A DNA stretch of 64,000 nt from Prolixibacteraceae bacterium. GTDB taxonomy: Bacteria; Bacteroidota; Bacteroidia; Bacteroidales; Prolixibacteraceae. A program made the translations under genes and the position numbers. The notes below the pieces were generated by a model. It was not told the DNA's origin. It did no database searches and saw only the letters and a program-made list of their open reading frames with translations. Location: contig JAIBEY010000013.1 of assembly GCA_019459525.1 (NCBI GenBank), positions 1 through 64,000 on the forward strand. The letters run 5' to 3'. Numbering within the stretch: position 1 is the first letter of the stretch; every line of letters starts with the position of its first letter. Positions 1 to 7,332 of this stretch are shown here, in pieces.

Positions 1-108
1 TTTGTCGTCGCATATTTTTTTGGCTTCTTCAATAGAAGAAATGCCGTAAGAATTCAACACTTCATTGATCTTGTTGATCCTTCTGTCGTAACTTTCAAAT
101 AATGGCAT
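1..108 (-). CDS. GGGtGRT family protein, N-terminal fragment
   Basis: The reading frame starts at the ATG at 106-108 on the minus strand and runs off the left edge. The visible 36 residues begin MPLFESYDRRINKINEVL and continue through SYGISSIEEAKKICD. This matches my recollection of the start of the GGGtGRT proteins, a Bacteroidota/anaerobe family named for a glycine-rich motif that lies outside the window. The family is commonly encoded beside a NifU-like protein, and one lies 12 bp upstream here, so the two probably form one transcript. The biochemical role is not known to me; the pairing suggests a link to Fe-S cluster handling. Confidence 0.7.
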   Translation of the reverse strand, partial: MPLFESYDRRINKINEVLNSYGISSIEEAKKICDDK

Positions 109-120
109 AGCTGTTTTCTC

Positions 121-810
121 CTATTCTTTACGTGGGTCAATTACTTTCACTGCATCTTCCATACGGCCATATTTGCCTGAAGCTTTAACGATGGCTTCGT
201 TAGCGTCCATACCGGTTTTGATCATGTCCATCATACGACCAAGGCTTACGAACTCGTAACCGATGATTTCGCTTGATTCGCTCAAACCAATTTTGGTGAT
301 ATAACCTTCGGCCATTTCGAGGTAACGAGGACCTTTAGCCACAGTTCCGTAAAGTGTTCCGGTAACACCGCGAAGACCTTTACCTAAATCTTCCAAACCG
401 GCACCAATTGGCAATCCGCCTTCAGAAAAAGCGGTTTGTGTACGACCGTAAACGATTTGCAGGAACAATTCGCGCATGGCCACATTAATTGCATCGCAAA
501 CCAAGTCGGTGTTCAATGCTTCGAGGATGGTTTTTCCAGGAAGGATTTCAGAAGCCATAGCTGCTGAGTGAGTCATACCGGTACAGCCGATTGTTTCAAC
601 CAAAGCTTCCTGAATAATACCATCTTTTACGTTGAGGGTAAGTTTGCAGGCGCCTTGTTGCGGGGCACACCAGCCAACTCCGTGGGTCAAGCCCGAAATG
701 TCTTTTACTTCTTTGGCTTTTACCCAACGTCCTTCTTCAGGAATTGGAGCCGGGCCATGGTTTGCGCCTTGTGCAACGCAGATCATGCCTTCCACTTCAT
801 GTGTAAACAT
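121..810 (-). CDS. NifU-like iron-sulfur scaffold-type protein
   Basis: A 229-residue protein with a NifU/IscU-like N-terminal fold. Cysteines sit at residues 11, 48, 55, 76 and 104; C48 lies in the GVGWCAPQQGACK segment and C76 in the ETIGCTGMTHSAA segment, which resembles the cluster-ligand loop of NifU N-terminal domains. It lacks the C-terminal thioredoxin-like and ferredoxin parts of full NifU. It is the first gene of a minus-strand pair with the GGGtGRT gene. It probably holds or passes an Fe-S cluster to its partner, but no pathway can be assigned from sequence alone. No isc or suf genes are nearby. Confidence 0.7.
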   Translation of the reverse strand: MFTHEVEGMICVAQGANHGPAPIPEEGRWVKAKEVKDISGLTHGVGWCAPQQGACKLTLNVKDGIIQEALVETIGCTGMTHSAAMASEILPGKTILEALNTDLVCDAINVAMRELFLQIVYGRTQTAFSEGGLPIGAGLEDLGKGLRGVTGTLYGTVAKGPRYLEMAEGYITKIGLSESSEIIGYEFVSLGRMMDMIKTGMDANEAIVKASGKYGRMEDAVKVIDPRKE

Positions 811-863
811 ATAGTCTAATTTTTAATTTGAAATATATTGAGAACTCATTTTCTTTAGTTTCA

Positions 864-882
864 CCCTTCGACAAGCTCAGGG
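864..882. repeat. Imperfect palindromic interspersed motif
   Basis: The 19-bp string CCCTTCGACAAGCTCAGGG is an imperfect palindrome with arms CCCT and AGGG. From memory, this motif recurs between genes in many unrelated bacterial genomes. It lies 30-45 bases before the TTTCAGG repeat and between the two flanking minus-strand genes, so it may also act as a weak hairpin. Confidence 0.5.
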
Positions 883-887
883 CAAGA

Positions 888-917
888 GTTTCAGGTTTCA
901 GGTTCCAAGTTTCAGGT
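888..917. repeat. Dispersed TTTCAGGTTCCAAG-type intergenic repeat
   Basis: A short tandem of TTTCAGG units (GTTTCAGG, TTTCAGGTTCCAAG, TTTCAGGTT). A 14-base stretch, GTTTCAGGTTCCAA, recurs exactly in the gap upstream of mutS2 (46055-46068), and a diverged form, GTTTCAAGTTCCCAA, lies after the CLC gene (28168-28182). Together they look like a dispersed non-coding repeat family. The following bases to about 970 (CCCTATGCTCTTTGCTCC) have a similar low-information composition and no gene. Confidence 0.6.
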
Positions 918-974
918 TGTGCGCCAATCCGGGTTCCCCTTTCCAGGCCCTATGCTCTTTGCTCCATGCAAACT

Positions 975-1340
975 TTAAACCTCAAACATTTTCTTCTCCC
1001 CCGATTTATACAACAAAACCGTTGTTTTATCGAAAGTTGCCAAACAGCCATAACTCATGGTTTCAAGCTGTGGCCGGATTCTTTCATAAAAGGAGAGTAG
1101 TTTATCTTCCCCGTCAATCAGTTCGATAACGGTTGGAACTTTGTCGCTTACCTCCCAGAATTTGTAAGAATGTATTACAGAACTTGCTCCGTAACCCAAC
1201 ATTCCTTTTAAAACTGTAGCTCCTGCAATCCCTTCTTTCTTGGCTTGAAGTGCTATAAATTCGTATAGCGGAGTTTGCCTGAATTTATCAGTCGAGCTAA
1301 TGTAAATCCGTAATATGCCAGCCGGTGTATTGTTTTCCAT
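975..1340 (-). CDS. DUF190 family protein (PII-like), fluoride-unit partner
   Basis: A 121-residue soluble protein of the DUF190 family, which has a small PII-like fold. The family pattern is visible: LRIYISSTDKF near the start, TPLYEFIALQAKKEGIAGATVLKG, then a GYGASSVIHS segment and VIELIDGEDKL. DUF190 genes are typically coupled to crcB/fluC, and here only one base separates it from the upstream channel gene, so both are transcribed from the same riboswitch-controlled promoter. It probably modulates the channel or senses a ligand, but that role is not proven for the family. Confidence 0.85.
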   Translation of the reverse strand: MENNTPAGILRIYISSTDKFRQTPLYEFIALQAKKEGIAGATVLKGMLGYGASSVIHSYKFWEVSDKVPTVIELIDGEDKLLSFYERIRPQLETMSYGCLATFDKTTVLLYKSGEKKMFEV

Positions 1341-1341
1341 C

Positions 1342-1719
1342 TTAAAAAAGTTTAATCATGATTCGGCCTGCATAAACTGCCAGCAGACCAATAAAAAAAC
1401 TGAATGAAGTATAGAATGCGAAACGAATCCATTCCTCCTGACGAAGCAATAGAAACGCATCGTTCGAAAAGGTAGAGAAGGTGGTAAAACCACCGCAGAT
1501 TCCAACAGTAAGAAATAGCCGTACTTCAGAACTTAAAAAATCACCTTTTTCTGAAATTCCGTAGATGATGCCAATAATTAAGCTGCCAATAATGTTAACG
1601 GCAAAGGTACTCCAGGGAAATACAGAGTCCACATTTTCCTGAAAATAGCGGGAAATAAGGAAGCGGGCAACAGTACCGACGAATCCACCAAATCCGACAA
1701 TCAAGATAGATTTTACCAT
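1342..1719 (-). CDS. crcB: Fluoride channel CrcB/FluC
   Basis: A 125-residue, four-helix inner-membrane protein that exports fluoride as a dual-topology dimer. The N-terminal helix contains GFGGFVGTVARFLISRYF with the conserved GGxxGxxxR pattern, and the channel motif GGFTTFSTFSNDA with its polar track of Thr/Ser and paired Phe is intact near residues 80-90. The length is normal for the family. It is the first gene of a two-gene operon with DUF190 and sits 30 bases downstream of a fluoride riboswitch, which independently supports the assignment. Confidence 0.95.
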   Translation of the reverse strand: MVKSILIVGFGGFVGTVARFLISRYFQENVDSVFPWSTFAVNIIGSLIIGIIYGISEKGDFLSSEVRLFLTVGICGGFTTFSTFSNDAFLLLRQEEWIRFAFYTSFSFFIGLLAVYAGRIMIKLF

Positions 1720-1749
1720 AACAATTACGTTTTAAATCAGTTATCTGTT

Positions 1750-1805
1750 GGTAGATGTCATTAGCCAGAACAGGAGCTCGGGCGGTTAAAGGCAGACCTC
1801 ATTGC
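1750..1805 (-). ncRNA. Fluoride riboswitch (crcB motif)
   Basis: Read on the minus strand, the segment contains the crcB-motif landmarks in order: GGCAATGAGGTCTGCC, then TTTAACCGCC, a variable arm, then GGCTAATGACATCTACC. GGCA can pair with TGCC (P1), and GCC with GGC (second stem). The pseudoknot between GAGGTC and GACATC has five of six pairs. Position (immediately upstream of crcB) and sequence agree with the aptamer whose occupancy by fluoride turns on fluoride exporters. How it couples to expression in the 30-base gap (transcription or translation) cannot be read with confidence. Confidence 0.9.
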
Positions 1806-1811
1806 CGGTTG

Positions 1812-1819
1812 CAAATATA
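1812..1819 (-). promoter_or_regulatory. Bacteroidota -7 box for the crcB operon
   Basis: TATATTTG on the minus strand is a perfect TAnnTTTG element, 6 bases upstream of the riboswitch. Transcription would start essentially at the first base of the aptamer. No convincing -33 TTG was found. Confidence 0.75.
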
Positions 1820-2017
1820 ATTAATCTGTTGGTGTGCCTGATTGCCGTATTTTAATTCGGGAATAATTAAGAACGAGTCTAAATTGGATCGGTTTTTCTT
1901 TATTCCTTGCATGGCCTGGCTTTCAGCTTTTTTAATCTTTTTTTAGTTTTCTTAAGAAATTTAATGCTCAATTTTATCGTTTTCAGCATAAAGGAGTCCC
2001 GTATTAAATCTGTGAAA

Positions 2018-2407
2018 ATGAAAATTATCAGTGGATATCAAATTGGTTACAATCTGGATCGATTAGCCGCTTTTGCTTTCGGAGATCCGGAAAGCCTCCG
2101 GCAAATACTGGAATCATTTATCCGTTCGTGTAAGCAAAATGCAAAACTGTTCAGGAAACACCTTCAGGAAAGAAACAATGAAGCCGTTTCGGAACTTTCG
2201 CACAAAATGCTTACGCTTTTCCGTCAACTGGAGGCATTAGCGATTGTAGATATCTTAGTACTCCTGGAACAAAAAGATTTTGCGGTGGCGGGCAACAGAA
2301 ACTATTTTTCACTTGGGAAAGCAGCTCTGGAAATGATCGAAGCATTACTCCAAACTCTTCAGGAAGATGAGCAAATAATCGCCTGTAATTTTGAAAAAAT
2401 ACAATAG
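2018..2407 (+). CDS. Stand-alone Hpt (histidine phosphotransfer) protein
   Basis: A protein of 129 residues from the ATG at 2018. The frame is open back to an ATG at 1907, but that extension is hydrophobic, low-complexity and unlike the domain. Residues 10-115 form a helical Hpt domain; the phospho-accepting histidine is predicted at H62 in SELSHKMLTLFRQLEA, a pattern typical of Hpt domains at the C-terminus of Bacteroidota hybrid kinases. No kinase catalytic domain is present. The gene ends one base from the stop of the convergent NtrC-type regulator. It could relay phosphate between an unlinked hybrid kinase and that regulator, or be the surviving tail of a deleted hybrid kinase. Confidence 0.7.
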   Translation: MKIISGYQIGYNLDRLAAFAFGDPESLRQILESFIRSCKQNAKLFRKHLQERNNEAVSELSHKMLTLFRQLEALAIVDILVLLEQKDFAVAGNRNYFSLGKAALEMIEALLQTLQEDEQIIACNFEKIQ

Positions 2408-2408
2408 A

Positions 2409-3749
2409 TTATTTCTTTTCCGGAACTTCAATCTGGTACAATTTCAGCTTATTATACAGCGTTTTACGATCTATTTTAAGTAAGCGTGCGGCTCTGCTTT
2501 TGTTATACCCGGCTGTTTCCAGTACTTTCAGTATTAATTCACTTTCGTTCGTTTCGTTGAATAACCGAAACTGATCGTCTTTCTTTTGCAGATTGTATAA
2601 CTCCGGTGGAATTTCACTTAGGCTGATCAGTTTCCCGGAAGTAAGCAGGGTTGCCCGTTTGACCACATTTTTCATCTCACGCAGATTGCCGGGCCATGCG
2701 TAGTCTTTAAAAACAGCTTCAACCTCCGGTTTAAAGCCTAAAACCAGTTTCTTTAGACTGGCATTCGCCTGACCAAGAAAATGTTGGGCAAAAAGCATAA
2801 TGTCGTCTTGTCGCTCGCGAAGTGGTGGTGCCTTAATCTCGAATTCATTCAGGCGGTGAAATAAATCTTCCCGAAAGTTGCCCTGCTCTTGTGCAAGTTG
2901 TAGGTTTTCGTTGGTGGCAGCAATAATACGCACATCTACCGGAACTTCGCGGCTACTTCCTACGGGTTTGATTAAGTGTTCCTGCAAGGTGCGCAACAAC
3001 TGAATCTGGGTACTGTAGGAAAGGTTGCCCACTTCGTCCAGGAATAAAGTTCCGCCGTTGGCTGCCTCAAAATGACCGGTTTTATCGCCGATGGCCCCAG
3101 TGAAGGAACCTTTGACATGTCCGAAAAATTCACTGGCTACAAGTTCATTCGGAATTGCTCCGCAATCAACCGCAACAAAGGGTTTATGGCTGCGGGTGCT
3201 TAACGCATGAATCGACCGCGCAATGTATTCTTTCCCCGTTCCGCTTTCTCCGGTAATCAGCACCGATAATTGAGTAGGGGCTACCAATCCGATATATTCT
3301 TTTAAATGCAGGGAAAGTTTACTGCTCCCGTCCAGAAAATCGTTTTGCCTCGAATTAATCCTCGGATTTTCAACTTCACTTTTTTGATTTGCAGCATCCA
3401 ACGCATCCCTGATCATATTCAGGACCTCTTCAGGCTGAAAGGGTTTGGGAATGTAATTGAAAGCGCCTTGCTTTATCGACTGTATTGCCGTTGAAATATC
3501 AGCATATCCGGTCATCATGATGGTCTGTGTCTTTGGCGATTCGTGTTTTACCAGCCTGATTAAATCCATACCGCTGACATCCGGCATGCGCAAGTCGGTT
3601 AAAACAACATCGTAAAATTGTAGTTTTATCAGCCGTTTTACTTCTTTCGGCGAGAAAACAGTTGTTACCTGGTATTGATGCTTCTCAAGCAGCTTCTTCA
3701 ACATCAGGCAAAAAGTTACATCATCATCAACAATCAGAATAGTTGTCAT
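2409..3749 (-). CDS. NtrC-type sigma-54-dependent response regulator
   Basis: A 446-residue transcription activator with the full three-part layout. The receiver domain (1-120) has phosphoacceptor D52 in VVLTDLRMP and K102. The AAA+ domain (about 140-375) has Walker A GESGTGKE at 167-174, the sigma-54 contact loop GSFTGA at 214-219 and Walker B GGTLFLDEV near 232-240. A Fis-type HTH lies at the C-terminus (SRAARLLKIDRKTLYNKLK). It belongs to the AtoC/ZraR/NtrC group. No sensor kinase is adjacent; the only signalling neighbour is the convergent Hpt gene. The target genes are not evident, and I found no clear -24/-12 promoter in the window. Confidence 0.95.
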   Translation of the reverse strand: MTTILIVDDDVTFCLMLKKLLEKHQYQVTTVFSPKEVKRLIKLQFYDVVLTDLRMPDVSGMDLIRLVKHESPKTQTIMMTGYADISTAIQSIKQGAFNYIPKPFQPEEVLNMIRDALDAANQKSEVENPRINSRQNDFLDGSSKLSLHLKEYIGLVAPTQLSVLITGESGTGKEYIARSIHALSTRSHKPFVAVDCGAIPNELVASEFFGHVKGSFTGAIGDKTGHFEAANGGTLFLDEVGNLSYSTQIQLLRTLQEHLIKPVGSSREVPVDVRIIAATNENLQLAQEQGNFREDLFHRLNEFEIKAPPLRERQDDIMLFAQHFLGQANASLKKLVLGFKPEVEAVFKDYAWPGNLREMKNVVKRATLLTSGKLISLSEIPPELYNLQKKDDQFRLFNETNESELILKVLETAGYNKSRAARLLKIDRKTLYNKLKLYQIEVPEKK

Positions 3750-3842
3750 CAGTAAGAATAACGTTTATGCCACATATTTTTTAAACGACAGTTATCTGCA
3801 ATTAGTATAAGCATTTTCCCTCTTAATTGTTTCAGCAACAAA

Positions 3843-3878
3843 AAAGAGACTATCTCAATTCCTTGAGACAGCCTCTTT
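3843..3878 (-). terminator. Rho-independent terminator after the PepSY-like gene
   Basis: Arms AAAGAGACTATCTCAA and TTGAGACAGCCTCTTT form a 16-bp stem with two non-Watson-Crick positions and a 4-base loop. On the minus strand it is followed by a run of T, which suits termination of the transcript from 3960-4292, about 80 bases downstream of its stop. Confidence 0.85.
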
Positions 3879-3959
3879 ATCCACCAAATTAAAACCTTTA
3901 CTCAACCAATATAACTATACTACTCGTTAAGTGCATTCAGGGTATTTTCCTGATTAAAC

Positions 3960-4292
3960 CTATTCTTTTTCTTTCGGGGCCGGTTGTTCAACCTTAATTA
4001 ATTCCCCTTTTTCGGAATAGAAAAGGTGGTATTTCATGTCACCTTTACTTATTGCAACTTTATAGGTACTATCGCTACCCAGGAAAGCTTTGTCAACTTT
4101 ATAGCCCGGATAATCATTCGAAAGTGCTTTGGTAACGACTTCAGGAATCTTGTCATTCGTGATTTCCACATATTTTACTTCTTTTTCCTGAAGCGAAACA
4201 ACTGCATTTTGTGTTTGAGTAGCTTCTGTAATCTGTGGCAATGCTAAACAAAGTGTTAAAGCTGCTGCCGATAAAATCATTACTTTTTTCAT
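3960..4292 (-). CDS. Small secreted PepSY-like protein
   Basis: A 110-residue protein with a Sec signal peptide (MKKVMILSAAALTLCLALPQ, cleavage likely after the TEA near residue 24). The rest, KIPEVVTKALSNDYPGYKVDKAFLG through KYHLFYSEKGELIKVE, has the form of the PepSY-like/BLIP-fold periplasmic proteins abundant in Bacteroidota: one helix, then a sheet with a YKV...F...GxLI pattern. Its function is unknown; related proteins are predicted to bind or inhibit peptidases or sense envelope state. It is monocistronic, with its own terminator downstream and about 320 bases of non-coding DNA upstream. Confidence 0.75.
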   Translation of the reverse strand: MKKVMILSAAALTLCLALPQITEATQTQNAVVSLQEKEVKYVEITNDKIPEVVTKALSNDYPGYKVDKAFLGSDSTYKVAISKGDMKYHLFYSEKGELIKVEQPAPKEKE

Positions 4293-4612
4293 GGTGTGAA
4301 ATTTTTAATATTTATATGAATTGTTGTCATTTGGAGTATATACAAAAGCATGCCAAACGCACCATGTTAAATTTTGGTCACTGCTAAGTATTTGAATATA
4401 AGTGTTTAAATTTTGTTTTTGCGAATGTGCGCTAAGTTTGGATGGTAATTCCGAAGTGTAGAATCCACGTGGTAGTTGTGGAAAAAATCCACAGAAATCA
4501 GGAATGGCAGTCAAGTTTTTCTTTGCAGATGTATGAAAGGGTGTGGGTGGCGTAAAACAAAAAGAGGTTGAACCTAATAGGCCAACCTCTTTCAAATCGT
4601 ATAAAATAAGTC
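4293..4612. other. Intergenic region, about 320 bp
   Basis: It lies between the start of the PepSY-like gene and the end of citrate synthase. It holds the citrate synthase terminator at 4561-4592 and presumably the promoter of the PepSY-like gene, for which I found no convincing TAnnTTTG box. No coding sequence is supported; the frame overlapping it is an antisense shadow. Confidence 0.5.
4561..4592 (-). terminator. Terminator of the TCA operon
   Basis: Arms AAAGAGGTTG and CAACCTCTTT form a perfect 10-bp stem. On the minus strand it is followed by TTTTTGTTTT. It lies 20-50 bases after the citrate synthase stop and closes the acn-idh-icd-gltA unit. Confidence 0.85.
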
Positions 4613-5929
4613 TTATTCCGGACGTGGAATTCCGGCTTTGGCCAGGAACCAATCCATTGTTTGCGAGTTTGGACGTTCGATAGGAAGACCGTACACGCGG
4701 TCGAATACCAATGAAGCTAAAACTCCCAGTGAGCGGGAAACCCCAAACAATACGGTGTAAAAATTCGATTCGGTAATACCGTAATGGTTCAGCAGAGCAC
4801 CACTGAATGCATCCACGTTTGGCCACGGATTTTTAATTTTTCCGGTAGCTTCCAGAATTGGCGGAGCCACACGATAAATTGCATTTACAGTATTTATCAG
4901 TTTGTCGTTCACAATGTATTTTTCGGCAAACGTTTGCTGAACAGTGAATCGTGGATCGGTAATACGAAGTACTGCGTGCCCATAACCCGGAACAACCCGT
5001 CCTTGCAACAATGTTTTTTCAATGTATGCCGCTATTTGTGCATCCGATGGTTCGTCGGTTTCCAGTTCAATGAGCATTTCTTCCATCCAGCTCATTACTT
5101 CCTGGTTGGCAAAACCGTGCAACGGACCAGCCAATCCAACCATTCCGGCAGCAAAAGAATAATAGGCGTTACTCAAAGCCGATCCAACCAAATGGGTGGC
5201 ATGTGCCGAAACGTTTCCTCCTTCGTGGTCGGCATGAATAACCATATACAAACGGAGCAACCGTTTTACTTCTACGGAGTCATAACCCATCATATGAGCC
5301 AGATTACCAGCCCAATCGAGGCTTGGGTTAGGTTCAATGTGATGTCCGTTGTGGTAAATCCTTCTGTAAATGTAGGCTGCAATGCGGGGCAAACGTGCAA
5401 TCAGTGTCATCACGTCTTCGTACATAAAGTCCCAGTAGAATTTTTTATTCACTCCGGCACGATAAGCCTTTTGGAAAACCGAATCATAGGCCATGGAAAG
5501 AATGGCGGTACTGAATTGGGTCATTGGGCGACTGTTTTTAGGCAGTGCGTCAATCACATCAAAAACATGTTGTGGCACATGCGATCGGGTAGCCCAATCT
5601 TTCGAAATATTAATCACGTCTTCCTTCTCCGGAATTTCACCAATCATCATCAGGTAAAACAATCCTTCCGGGAGAGGTTCCCCTTCAACATCCAATTTGG
5701 GAAGTTTTTCCTGCAATTCGGGAAGCGAGTAACCCCTGAACCTAATTCCTTCATTGGCATCAAGTTTCGAAGTTTCGGTAAGCAACGCAGGTATGCCTTT
5801 CATTCCGGAAAGAACCTGGTCAATTGTTACCTGGCCAAGAACCACATCGCCATGATCTTTTCTTAGCTTTTGAAGATCAGCCATGTCTTTCATGGCTTTT
5901 TCGTAGAACCTGTTTTTAATGTATTCCAT
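4613..5929 (-). CDS. gltA: Citrate synthase, eukaryotic (mitochondrial) type
   Basis: A 438-residue enzyme that condenses oxaloacetate with acetyl-CoA. The catalytic triad is present: H271 in GPLHGFANQEV, H318 in VPGYGHAVLR and D373 in NVDAFSG. Length and motifs match the mitochondrial/Si-type enzyme (pig enzyme 437 residues, with H274, H320 and D375) rather than the hexameric NADH-inhibited E. coli form. It is the last gene of a four-gene TCA operon, 44 bases after the icd stop, and is followed by a strong terminator. The N-terminus (MEYIKNRFYEKAMKDMADLQ) lacks any targeting signal, as expected for a cytosolic protein. Confidence 0.96.
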   Translation of the reverse strand: MEYIKNRFYEKAMKDMADLQKLRKDHGDVVLGQVTIDQVLSGMKGIPALLTETSKLDANEGIRFRGYSLPELQEKLPKLDVEGEPLPEGLFYLMMIGEIPEKEDVINISKDWATRSHVPQHVFDVIDALPKNSRPMTQFSTAILSMAYDSVFQKAYRAGVNKKFYWDFMYEDVMTLIARLPRIAAYIYRRIYHNGHHIEPNPSLDWAGNLAHMMGYDSVEVKRLLRLYMVIHADHEGGNVSAHATHLVGSALSNAYYSFAAGMVGLAGPLHGFANQEVMSWMEEMLIELETDEPSDAQIAAYIEKTLLQGRVVPGYGHAVLRITDPRFTVQQTFAEKYIVNDKLINTVNAIYRVAPPILEATGKIKNPWPNVDAFSGALLNHYGITESNFYTVLFGVSRSLGVLASLVFDRVYGLPIERPNSQTMDWFLAKAGIPRPE

Positions 5930-5973
5930 AGTTATATTTGGTTTTAGATTTTAATTGGAATAACTTTTCTAAA

Positions 5974-7239
5974 TTAATGAATATTCCGGATTATCTCGTC
6001 TGCAAATTCAGAGGTTGTTAATAAAGTTGCACCCTCCATCATACTAAACAAATCAGAGGTCACTTTTCGTTTCGAAAAAGTATGTTCCATAGCATCATAC
6101 ACATGTTCGGCAGCCTTGTACCAGCCCAGGTATTCGAGCAACATAGCTCCTGAAAGAATAAGTGATCCGGGATTGGCCTTTCCGGTTCCGGCAATGTTCG
6201 GAGCCGTTCCGTGTGTGGCTTCAAAAATGGCATATCCGCTGTTGTAGTTGATGTTTGCCCCCGGAGAAATACCAATACCACCAACCATGGCCGCCAACTG
6301 GTCCGATACGTAATCGCCATTCAGGTTTAACGTTGCAATTACCGAATGGTCAAACGGATGCAACAAACTTTCCTGTAAAAAGGCATCCGTTATACAATCC
6401 TTAATAATCACTTTTCCTGAAGTTTTTGCCGTTTCCAATGCCGCATTTGCTTCGGCTTTACCGCTTTGTTTCTCGATTTGCTGAAATTGCCTCCAGGTGA
6501 AGGTCTGACCAGAAAATTCGGTTTCAGCCAAATCGTAGCCCCAGTTTTTGAAAGCTCCTTCGGTAAATTTCATGATATTACCTTTGTGTACCAGGGTTAC
6601 TGAGGGCAATTTACGCTCTATGGCATATTGAATGGCGGCTTTAATCAACCGCTCCGAACCGTCTTTTGACACCGGTTTAACACCAAATGAGCTGCTTTCA
6701 GGAAAACGAATCACATTTACGCCCATTTCGTTGATGAGGAAATCGCGGAACCGGATGGCTTTTTCGGTGCCGGTCATAAATTCAATTCCGGCATAAATAT
6801 CTTCGGTGTTTTCCCTGAAAATATGCATGTCAACCAATTCGGGATAGCGGATAGGAGAGGGGACTCCTTTGAACCAACGAATCGGGCGAAGGCACACATA
6901 CAGGTCGAGTGTTTGGCGTAAAGCCACATTCAGCGAGCGGATTCCATCGCCAACCGGCGTTTCGAGCGGACCTTTGATGCCAACCAAATGTTGCTGAAAA
7001 GCTTCAAGTGTTTCGTCGGGCATGTATGTTCCGGTCAGTTCAAAAGCCTTTTTGCCAGCCAGAACTTCTTTCCAGACTATTTTTTTTGAATCACCGTATG
7101 CTGCCTTTACTGCCGCATTAATCACCCGCTGGCTTGGTTCAGTAATGTCTTTACCAATACCATCGCCTTCAATAAAGGGAATGATTGGTTCTTTGGGAAC
7201 GATTAACTGACCATTTATGAATTCGATATTTTGGCTCAT
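5974..7239 (-). CDS. icd: Isocitrate dehydrogenase, E. coli type, probably NAD-dependent
   Basis: A protein of 421 residues from the ATG at 7237-7239 ([10 protein letters not shown]). A 15-codon upstream extension in the same frame is hydrophobic and unlike the family. It aligns throughout with E. coli Icd: [28 protein letters not shown]-like segment, [34 protein letters not shown] and NLNGDY. The coenzyme pocket is unusual: E. coli NADP residues K344, Y345, V351, Y391 and R395 correspond here to N348, I349, A355, S395 and S399. Loss of all the 2'-phosphate contacts predicts NAD use, whereas the upstream paralogue keeps NADP residues. It is third in the TCA operon. Confidence 0.93.
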   Translation of the reverse strand: MSQNIEFINGQLIVPKEPIIPFIEGDGIGKDITEPSQRVINAAVKAAYGDSKKIVWKEVLAGKKAFELTGTYMPDETLEAFQQHLVGIKGPLETPVGDGIRSLNVALRQTLDLYVCLRPIRWFKGVPSPIRYPELVDMHIFRENTEDIYAGIEFMTGTEKAIRFRDFLINEMGVNVIRFPESSSFGVKPVSKDGSERLIKAAIQYAIERKLPSVTLVHKGNIMKFTEGAFKNWGYDLAETEFSGQTFTWRQFQQIEKQSGKAEANAALETAKTSGKVIIKDCITDAFLQESLLHPFDHSVIATLNLNGDYVSDQLAAMVGGIGISPGANINYNSGYAIFEATHGTAPNIAGTGKANPGSLILSGAMLLEYLGWYKAAEHVYDAMEHTFSKRKVTSDLFSMMEGATLLTTSEFADEIIRNIH

Positions 7240-7332
7240 AGTTGACTTTTGTTTTACAATGAATGACACAAAGCAAATGACCACAAATGACTTTTATGTC
7301 TGTAATAACTGTTTACGCGACTGAACACTATT

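Noticed and set aside
1907-2017. Upstream 37-codon extension of the Hpt gene
   Set aside because: Hydrophobic, phenylalanine-rich and unlike any Hpt or kinase linker; the ATG at 2018 gives a standard Hpt domain.
4784-5866. Long plus-strand open frame (360 codons) opposite citrate synthase
   Set aside because: It is antisense to a well-conserved enzyme gene and its translation has no recognisable domain; the codon pattern fits a shadow of gltA.
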